From Victivallales bacterium (lineage in GTDB: Bacteria > Verrucomicrobiota > Lentisphaeria > Oligosphaerales > Lenti-02): a stretch of 18,694 bases of DNA. The translations under genes were made by a program, and so were the position numbers. A model generated the notes under the pieces. The model searched no databases. It was not told the DNA's origin and saw nothing but the letters and a program-made list of their open reading frames with translations. The stretch lies in contig JABGQJ010000065.1 of assembly GCA_018648945.1 (NCBI GenBank), positions 1-18,694 on the forward strand, written 5' to 3'. This document shows, piece by piece, positions 1-6,423 of the stretch (position 1 is its first letter; every line of letters starts with the position of its first letter).

Positions 1-13
1 ACCACTACCATGG

Positions 14-30
14 TGCCCGCAGAGCGGGCA
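14..30. repeat. GC-rich hairpin, 7-bp stem with AGA loop
   Basis: TGCCCGC (14-20), AGA, then GCGGGCA (24-30) form a perfect 7-bp stem with a 3-base loop. No T-tract follows, so it is a weak candidate for a terminator of a gene left of the window. Stem size, GC content and AGA loop resemble the second hairpin at 16850-16866, so it may be a degenerate copy of the same dispersed element. The remaining bases up to the first gene contain a poor TTGTCT (125-130) / TAGGGT (148-153) promoter match with a 17-bp spacer, and nothing else I can support. Confidence 0.45.
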
Positions 31-205
31 TGCAACCAGAGCAAGCGTGCCCTTCCTCTGCTTCCGGATCAAGGAGTGCCTCGAATCATGACGAATCTCA
101 GCGGCATGCGGCGCGCCGCAATCCTTGTCTATCGGCCACTCGCAGGGTAGGGTTCGCGTATCCCCCCCCAAACCAAAACAGAACCACGATCACGGAGAGA
201 ATCTC

Positions 206-3200
206 GTGAGACCCCTACTCGCCTGCCTACTGCTTGGGATCATCGCCATGGCTCAAGACACCTTCACCCGCAAGATCGAGGGCAATCTCAAGGCGTGGAA
301 TTCCAGCGCCTCGCCAGAGTATTACCGGGGGGAGGGCGAACAGGGCGGTGTGGACTTCGTGGATGACCCCGAACGCGGGCAGGTCGTCCGCTGTAAATTC
401 GGCTTCGGCGACCCTGAGAAGAGCGAGCCCGTGTTCATCACCCGCAAGTTCGATCCCAAGCCCCCTCGGCTCGAGGTGCGCACGGTCCGCTTCTGGGCCA
501 AGCTCAGCGCTCCCTTGATCCACCCCGAGAACGGCTTCATTCTGCGTTTGCGCACGAGCGATACGGCCCATGACAACTGGAACGTGCTGGATGCTATCGG
601 CAAGCCCTTTCCCGTGGGGGAATGGGTGCAGGTCGAGATCGATGCAGGCACCAGCAGCAAGGCCCGCAATATCTGGGGCAAGGTCTTCGATACCGTCCGG
701 GAGATGACCTTCCGGCTGGATGACATCGACCACCAGAATGGGGCAGGCGAACTCCTGATCGACGACATCGAGATCGTTCTGACCCGACCGCCAGCCGACC
801 AGGCCTACACGCCAGAGATCGCCGAACGCCCGGCCAACCGCCATCCCCGCGTCCTCCTCCTCCGCCACGCCGCCGCTGGCTACTACCGGCTCCCCGAAGC
901 TCTCCAGGCCGTTGCCAAGGATGTGCAGGTCGACGAATTCCTCTACCGAGGACGCCACTTCGAGCTCTTCGGCATGGCCAAGGAACGCGAGGCGTTTCTC
1001 GCCTACGATGCCATCATCATGCTCGACGTCGATCCCTTCGTCCTGACCAATTCCCAGTCATTGGGCATCGCCGATGCCGTCGCCTCCGGCACCTCGCTGA
1101 CCTGCTTCGGCGGCACGGTCAGTTTCAGTGACGCCAAGGCATCCCCTCCGCCTCTCCGCGAGGCGTTCCCCGTCACCTTCACTCTCACGAAGAACGCCTC
1201 CAAGGCCGCCGTGGACCCGGCTCCCGGCCCAGACCATCCCTTGAACCGGGGCTTCAATCCGGCTCTGCTCGGGCGGGTGGCGTGCCGCCAGCCGTTGACT
1301 CCCAAGCCGGGAACGGCCGTTCCTTGGACGGCTGGGGGTATCCCGATGGTGATTGTCGGCACCTTCCATCAGGGGCGGACCGTGGTGGTCAACGCCCAGG
1401 CCCAGTACCTGCGGCTTGGCAAGGGGGATCTGTTTGTAAGTCCCTTGGCTGACGATCTCATGCGCCGACTCATGGCCTACGCCCTTCATCGTGAGCCTGC
1501 CCAAGGCATCCAGGAATTCCAGATCGGCGCTGTCCCCATCGGTGGCGGGGACGTCACCGGCACGGTCAAGGGCGGACCCGCCCTGCGCGTGTTCCTGGAT
1601 GACGAGCGCGTGCCTGTAGCCCAGGACGGCACCTTCTCCGTCGCCCTTCCCGCCCCCAAGCAAGTTCGGGAAACCCACGAACTCCGCCTCGAAGCCTGGG
1701 AAGGCAGGAAACGCATCGACTGGCGGGGTATCCCTCTCACTGTCCGGCATCCCCTCGACATTCAGGTCACCTGGACCCGCAACCGCTTCACCTTCGTCCC
1801 CGACGGCAAGGTTGAGCTCGACCTTGCGTTCAGGGCCTGCGACGTGCCCAAAGTCAGCGCCAGCAGCACCACCCAAGTCCGCTATCTGGATCGCTGGCCC
1901 GTGACCCTGGACTCCTTTGCCGACATCTGGCTGGTGAAGAACGGCAATGGCTACCACAACCAGGCCGGCCCTGCGGATGTGAAGGTCGAAGCCCAGCCTG
2001 GGATCCGTCCCTCCTACCAGATTTCCGGCATCGCCCGATGCGCCCGACCGGGAGAGGACACCAAGTATGCCGATGACGACCGTGTACTTGACTGCACGCG
2101 CGCCATCCGCTGTTTGCCGAACGGCGAAGTGACCATCGACAACGAGTTTGTGGTCCGGCAGGACCTCGAGGTCCATCGCCTCCCCCTCACCATTTCCCTT
2201 CCTGTCGACCGCTATGCTGGCTTGCCTTATCGCGTGCTCTCCGGCGACACGGTCACCGAGGGGAAATTCCCCACCAAGCAGGCAAAGCGGAACCTCTTCG
2301 ACGTGCGCGGTGGCACCCTTGAGATTCTGACCCCGGATGGTCCGCTCCGCATCGAGGTGACCGACCCGGATCTCCGGGTCTGGTGCCAGGATCTCCGGCG
2401 GCACAAGATGACCTCATTCCGGCTAGAGATCGAGGCCCCCATCGGCAAGGGGCTCGCCAAGAAGGGGGGCACCTACCGCATCCCCCTGCGGATCCAGGGC
2501 CCGGTTCCCAGCGGTGCCAACGAACTCCCCGCAGACGATGGCATAGTCCTCTCCGCCGAGATCCGTGACCTCAGAAACCGCCGCGTCTGGACCGTGCCGC
2601 AGACCGATGCCGCCAGCGGCTCGCACTTCGCGGGCACGCTCCCCGATCTCGACCCCGGTCGATACCAGCTCGTCGCCACTGCTACTTCCCCCGCCGGCCT
2701 ATTGGTCACGCGCACGGTGGACTGCTTCGTGGTCGAGCCCTTGCCCACCGAGGGGTTCTACCCCACCATGTGCTATGTCGATTTCACCGCCGATGGCCAT
2801 TGCCTCGATCCCGAGGGCATCCGCGCCCGCCTCCAGGACATGAAGGATGCCGGCTTTAACACCGCCGCCATCTCCGGCCCCACGAGTCTCGCCAGCGAAC
2901 GACCGTCTCCCGGTCGGGATGTTCGCGCGCTCTGCGAGACGGTGGCGGCCCAGCTCGGGATGGCCATCACCTTCGAGTACTCCAACTTCACCACCTACCG
3001 CCGACGTAGCGGTCCCAAGCCTTGCCCCTTCACCCCGGCAGGAAAGAAGGCCGTCCACGACAAACTCAGGTCGAGAATCGACATCGCCAATCGCACCGCC
3101 CGCCTACTCACCGCCAAGGTCGTGGACGAACCCCACCTATCGATGGGGCACATAGATCTGGAATGCCCGCACTGCCAAGCCGAGTTCAAGCAGCGTTACG

Positions 3201-4549
3201 GGATCGAGCTGAAGGATGTGGATGGCAGCAAGGACCCCTACAAGATGTGGTGCCGGGCCGACTTCGGTGGGCACCTTGTGGAAGAGGTCTTCAAGCTGGG
3301 GGCGGAGTACAAGGAGGCAAACGCCACCGGTTCCTGGGACCTGCTCCTCACCTACATGGCCACGGGTCTCGGCTACCAGAACCCGCAAAGGACTGTGCAG
3401 GACGCGCTCGACTGGACCCGCCACGTGAAGTGGGTCGATTTTGATATCTACCCCTATTTCTACCCGGCGTCTCAGCGCGTGCGCATGGTCCAGGCCAGCT
3501 ATGGCATGTCCTACATGCGCGAAGTCGCCCGCGCCCGCGGCATTCCATGGGGATTCTACGTGGAGATCGATGATCGCAACTGGCCCTTCCAGAAGAACCC
3601 AAGGGAAGCCAGCGCCGAATGCGCCTTCACCGCCGTCGCCCATGGTGCGGACTACCTGAACACCTTCATCCACCGCCTGGCCAGCACCGGCTGTGGCTCC
3701 CGCCCCGAGCGTTGGGATCTGGCCAAGGAGGCCTTCCAGCAGATCAGCCAGCTCGGCCCGCTACTCGCCGAGCTTCCCGCTCTCCGCTCGCGGTTGGCCC
3801 TTCTCCATCCCAATGCCGACGAGATGATCCGGGAAGGCTACGCTCGTCCCGATCACACCCTCGAACTGCTCAAGGGGGTCTTCGGGGATCTTGACGTCCT
3901 TCCCGAGCAGATCGCCCGCGAATCCGGCACCATACCCTACGCCGCTCTGCTTCTCCTCGATGTTGAGTACCTCCACGTCGACACCGTTTCTCCCCTGCAG
4001 GCGTGGGTTGCCAACGGCGGCATCCTCATCTGCGACCGGCTGCCAACCAAGACCCACCGGGGCAAGCCCATTGTCTGGCGGGATCTCGCCAAGCCTGTGT
4101 CTGCTGCGGATGCCCTTCGGGTTCGCCGCCTTGGCAAGGGCCAGATCGTGTTCCTGCCCGAGAATCCAGAGACCAATCTACAGGCCTTGGCCGAAGCCAA
4201 GACCGTCGATCCGGCGGCCCTCGCCACCTGCGTTCAGCAGCTTGCCAGCCGGATAGAGACTGCCACCGGTCCCATGCCCATGCACATCACCGTCAAGGAT
4301 CTGGCCGAGGGCGAGCCCTGTGTGGATACCGTTGTCGCCAGCCTGCGCGGCAATGCCAAGCAACGACTCCTCACCATCGTGAACCATCGCTCCGCGCCCG
4401 TCGAGGCGACCATCCGTCTTGATGACGCCACGTCCTGGCGCTACCGCGACGCCCTCGCGAAGTCCTCCTCGGTGCGGAGCCACAGGGGCACCCTCACCGT
4501 CGAGCTTCCCCCGCGCGGGCATCGTGTCCTGCTCGGGCAAGCCAAGTAG
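206..4549 (+). CDS. Large secreted glycoside-hydrolase-like protein (TIM barrel, GATase-like and beta-sandwich domains)
   Basis: The product has 1447 residues. I chose the GTG at 206 because GGAGAGA lies just upstream (194-200) and it opens directly into a signal peptide (about residues 1-16, cleavage near AMA-Q). The open frame runs 27 codons further upstream, but that part looks untranslated. Apparent domains: a jelly-roll, carbohydrate-binding-like module (about 20-205); a flavodoxin/GATase-like alpha-beta domain starting RHPRVLLLRH (about 213-430); several beta-sandwich segments (about 440-845); a (beta/alpha)8-like domain from FYPTMCYVDF (about 851-1185); a beta-galactosidase-trimerisation-like domain (about 1194-1330); and a final beta-domain. 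In the barrel, E975 in VVDEPH and E1120 in GFYVEIDD sit where clan GH-A enzymes carry the acid/base and nucleophile. A CPHC pair follows the first. I infer an exported glycoside hydrolase. The exact family and substrate are not identifiable here, and a non-catalytic role is possible. Confidence 0.85.
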   Translation: MRPLLACLLLGIIAMAQDTFTRKIEGNLKAWNSSASPEYYRGEGEQGGVDFVDDPERGQVVRCKFGFGDPEKSEPVFITRKFDPKPPRLEVRTVRFWAKLSAPLIHPENGFILRLRTSDTAHDNWNVLDAIGKPFPVGEWVQVEIDAGTSSKARNIWGKVFDTVREMTFRLDDIDHQNGAGELLIDDIEIVLTRPPADQAYTPEIAERPANRHPRVLLLRHAAAGYYRLPEALQAVAKDVQVDEFLYRGRHFELFGMAKEREAFLAYDAIIMLDVDPFVLTNSQSLGIADAVASGTSLTCFGGTVSFSDAKASPPPLREAFPVTFTLTKNASKAAVDPAPGPDHPLNRGFNPALLGRVACRQPLTPKPGTAVPWTAGGIPMVIVGTFHQGRTVVVNAQAQYLRLGKGDLFVSPLADDLMRRLMAYALHREPAQGIQEFQIGAVPIGGGDVTGTVKGGPALRVFLDDERVPVAQDGTFSVALPAPKQVRETHELRLEAWEGRKRIDWRGIPLTVRHPLDIQVTWTRNRFTFVPDGKVELDLAFRACDVPKVSASSTTQVRYLDRWPVTLDSFADIWLVKNGNGYHNQAGPADVKVEAQPGIRPSYQISGIARCARPGEDTKYADDDRVLDCTRAIRCLPNGEVTIDNEFVVRQDLEVHRLPLTISLPVDRYAGLPYRVLSGDTVTEGKFPTKQAKRNLFDVRGGTLEILTPDGPLRIEVTDPDLRVWCQDLRRHKMTSFRLEIEAPIGKGLAKKGGTYRIPLRIQGPVPSGANELPADDGIVLSAEIRDLRNRRVWTVPQTDAASGSHFAGTLPDLDPGRYQLVATATSPAGLLVTRTVDCFVVEPLPTEGFYPTMCYVDFTADGHCLDPEGIRARLQDMKDAGFNTAAISGPTSLASERPSPGRDVRALCETVAAQLGMAITFEYSNFTTYRRRSGPKPCPFTPAGKKAVHDKLRSRIDIANRTARLLTAKVVDEPHLSMGHIDLECPHCQAEFKQRYGIELKDVDGSKDPYKMWCRADFGGHLVEEVFKLGAEYKEANATGSWDLLLTYMATGLGYQNPQRTVQDALDWTRHVKWVDFDIYPYFYPASQRVRMVQASYGMSYMREVARARGIPWGFYVEIDDRNWPFQKNPREASAECAFTAVAHGADYLNTFIHRLASTGCGSRPERWDLAKEAFQQISQLGPLLAELPALRSRLALLHPNADEMIREGYARPDHTLELLKGVFGDLDVLPEQIARESGTIPYAALLLLDVEYLHVDTVSPLQAWVANGGILICDRLPTKTHRGKPIVWRDLAKPVSAADALRVRRLGKGQIVFLPENPETNLQALAEAKTVDPAALATCVQQLASRIETATGPMPMHITVKDLAEGEPCVDTVVASLRGNAKQRLLTIVNHRSAPVEATIRLDDATSWRYRDALAKSSSVRSHRGTLTVELPPRGHRVLLGQAK

Positions 4550-4554
4550 TCTCG

Positions 4555-4595
4555 GGCCCCCCCCGTCCTGCTGTCTGGCGGGGGCCTGCTTCTCA
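4555..4595. terminator. Candidate bidirectional terminator hairpin between convergent genes
   Basis: GGCCCCC (4555-4561) can pair with GGGGGCC (4580-4586). Alternatively CCCCCGTC (4560-4567) can pair with GGCGGGGG (4577-4584) with one G-U. The hairpin starts five bases after the stop of the large glycoside-hydrolase-like gene and is followed by the pyrimidine-rich TGCTTCTC. The sulfatase gene ends on the other strand about 60 bp further on, so the hairpin could serve both transcripts. There is no true T-run, so termination strength is uncertain. Confidence 0.4.
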
Positions 4596-4647
4596 CCCCG
4601 CACAAGGCGCCGCGACCAGCCGCTCCAGCTGGCCGCGCGCGCATTGT

Positions 4648-6228
4648 TCAGGCCAGCACCAGGCGCAGTAGCTGTTCCCGCAGATCGGCCTTGACCGCTG
4701 CCATGACCGGGTCCCCCGCCACATTGGTCCACTCTTGCGGATCCCGCGCGTGATCGTACAGCTCCTCCTCGCCATTCTGGCAGAGCGAGTAGCGGTACCG
4801 CGCCGAACGCACGGAGTGATGGATGCCGGTATCTCCGCGGATCGAGGTCAGGGCCACGTCCGGGCCGGACCATGCCCCGTCCGGATCGTCGAGCAGAGGA
4901 CGCAGGCTGTGCCCCGCCAACGGCTGGCCGTGGGTGCCAGCATTGGGATTGGCTGGAAGGTTGCAGAGATCCGCCAGAGTCGGGTACAGATCGAGCAGAG
5001 ACACCGGTCTCTCGCAGACCCTCCCCGCCCCGCCAACGCCTGCCCCACTGATCACCAAGGGGATCTGGTCGGCCTCCTCCCACAGCGAGTCCTTGAAGAT
5101 GTACTCCTTCTCGCCCATGTGGTAGCCATTGTCGCTCGTGAACACCACGATGGTGTTGTTGGCATGGGGACTGTTCTCCAGCGCATCCAGCAGCACCCCG
5201 ACCTGCTCATCCACAAAGGCGATACAGGCCAGATACGCTTGCAGCCACTTGCGCCACATGGACTCGCCGCCCTTGGTGATGATGTCGTAGGTCAGGAACC
5301 CGTAGGGGCGGTGCTCCACGAGGGCCCGCGCACAATCGTCGCAGTCGCCCGCCAGCACGGGTGGCAACTCGATCTCCTCCAGCGGGAACAGATCGAAGAA
5401 GCGCTGCGGTACATTTAGCGGCGTGTGGGGCTTCATGTAGCCCACCGCCAGGAAGAACGGGTCCACATGCTGCCGCCCGAGCACCTCCGCCGCCCAGGCT
5501 GTGGACTTCTCGTCCGGCAGGGGATCACGATCCTCGTCGCTGACGTAGCGGAAGGCCTCTCCCCGCTGGTTGCGCAGTTCCCCACCTCCCCCCAGGATTT
5601 CCTCCAGGGAGCCGAAGTTCAGCTCAATATGGTGGCGGAACTCATGCCCATCGAGGAAGAACCGATCCACTCCCGCATAGCGTTGGGTGTAGGACAGCAT
5701 GGGCTCGCCCTCGTACATCCAGAACCGATCCGGGTGCTTGGCCTGCTGCTGGCGCACCTGGTCCCAGAGGAACGGGCCGTAGTCGGGCCCGTAGGCGTAG
5801 TCCGTCCACCAGGCGGGATTGGTCTGTCCCTCGTGCGCCACCTTGCCAACCCCGAACGTCTGGTACCCATTGTTCTTGAAGTGTTGCGGCAACATCACTG
5901 CCGATCCCAGCAGAGGGGTCCGCCAGGCGGCACGCCCTGGATCGCTCGTGGTCTGGATATGGGTGCAGCTCCGCCAGTCGTCCCACAGCGTGTAATGCCC
6001 GGTTGTGTGTGGGTACAGGCCACTGAGCAGGCTGGTCCGGGACGGCAGGCAGACCGGACAGTTGTTCTGGGCGTTCCGGAAGCGCACGCCATTCCTCAGC
6101 AGACGCTGCAGATTCGGAGCCGGCGCACAGGGCGTCCGCCCGAAGCCCTCGATGGCCGTGTTCAGGTCGTCGCAGATGATGAACAGCACATTCGGTCGCT
6201 TGGTTCGAGCCGTCACGGTTGTCTCCAT
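4648..6228 (-). CDS. Formylglycine-dependent sulfatase, iduronate-2-sulfatase-like
   Basis: The product is 526 residues, the usual size for this branch of family S1 sulfatases, and hydrolyses sulfate esters. RPNVLFIICDDLN (about 11-23) carries the metal aspartates. NCPVCLPSRTSLLSG carries the C-x-P-S-R signature with C60 as the residue matured to formylglycine. FTSDNGYHMGEKE supplies later active-site Asp, Asn, His and Lys. PFFLAVGYMKPHTPL is typical of iduronate-2-sulfatase-type enzymes. I prefer the ATG at 6228; a GTG at 6267 would add 13 residues but lies inside a candidate promoter. Neither start gives a signal peptide or lipobox, which is odd beside two exported enzymes. Either the enzyme acts on imported oligosaccharides or the true start differs. 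It is a cysteine-type sulfatase, so it needs a formylglycine-generating enzyme or anSME maturase, and none is encoded in this window. It ends convergently with the large glycoside-hydrolase-like gene. Confidence 0.93.
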   Translation of the reverse strand: METTVTARTKRPNVLFIICDDLNTAIEGFGRTPCAPAPNLQRLLRNGVRFRNAQNNCPVCLPSRTSLLSGLYPHTTGHYTLWDDWRSCTHIQTTSDPGRAAWRTPLLGSAVMLPQHFKNNGYQTFGVGKVAHEGQTNPAWWTDYAYGPDYGPFLWDQVRQQQAKHPDRFWMYEGEPMLSYTQRYAGVDRFFLDGHEFRHHIELNFGSLEEILGGGGELRNQRGEAFRYVSDEDRDPLPDEKSTAWAAEVLGRQHVDPFFLAVGYMKPHTPLNVPQRFFDLFPLEEIELPPVLAGDCDDCARALVEHRPYGFLTYDIITKGGESMWRKWLQAYLACIAFVDEQVGVLLDALENSPHANNTIVVFTSDNGYHMGEKEYIFKDSLWEEADQIPLVISGAGVGGAGRVCERPVSLLDLYPTLADLCNLPANPNAGTHGQPLAGHSLRPLLDDPDGAWSGPDVALTSIRGDTGIHHSVRSARYRYSLCQNGEEELYDHARDPQEWTNVAGDPVMAAVKADLREQLLRLVLA

Positions 6229-6253
6229 GGTAGGCAGTTCGCGGATTCGGCAC

Positions 6254-6280
6254 GCTATGGCAAGCACAGCCCTGCGTCAA
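6254..6280 (-). promoter_or_regulatory. Candidate sigma70-like promoter of the sulfatase gene
   Basis: On the minus strand TTGACG (6275-6280, five of six matches to TTGACA) is followed after 15 bp by CATAGC (6254-6259, three of six to TATAAT). Start of transcription would fall near 6245-6248, leaving a short leader before the ATG at 6228 and excluding the GTG at 6267. The spacer is shorter than ideal and the -10 is weak. Confidence 0.3.
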
Positions 6281-6300
6281 GTGCTCCGGAGCGCGAGCAC
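6281..6300. promoter_or_regulatory. Nested palindrome in the divergent intergenic region (possible operator)
   Basis: A perfect 10-bp palindrome, GCTCCGGAGC (6283-6292), lies within a wider inverted repeat GTGCTC (6281-6286) / GAGCAC (6295-6300). It sits immediately upstream of the candidate sulfatase -35, between the divergent sulfatase and GH10-like genes, a position suited to a shared regulator. No binding protein is known; the operator role is an inference. Confidence 0.3.
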
Positions 6301-6423
6301 CAGTGGGGAATGTGGGACATGAGCAGATCAGGCTGGGTGGCTGTTGGGGTCAGTTGGCGATAGGGTAGGCATCTCGCTCATCGATCCGCATGCCCGGTCC
6401 ATGTACACGATACGGAGAAGTGC

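Noticed and set aside
88..150. 20-codon frame starting MTNLSGMRRA, a possible leader peptide
   Set aside because: Its Shine-Dalgarno spacing is poor and there is no attenuator structure or amino-acid run to suggest a leader function.
125..205. N-terminal extension of the large glycoside-hydrolase-like protein from a TTG at 125
   Set aside because: It would bury the signal peptide 27 residues in; the GTG at 206 has a good ribosome-binding site and exposes the signal peptide.
1058..2404. Minus-strand open frame of 448 codons inside the large glycoside-hydrolase-like gene
   Set aside because: Antisense shadow with no start signal and no family-like motif; the plus-strand protein is continuous through it.
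5425..6363. Plus-strand open frame of 312 codons antisense to the sulfatase
   Set aside because: It overlaps the formylglycine motif region of a convincing sulfatase and carries no recognisable domain.
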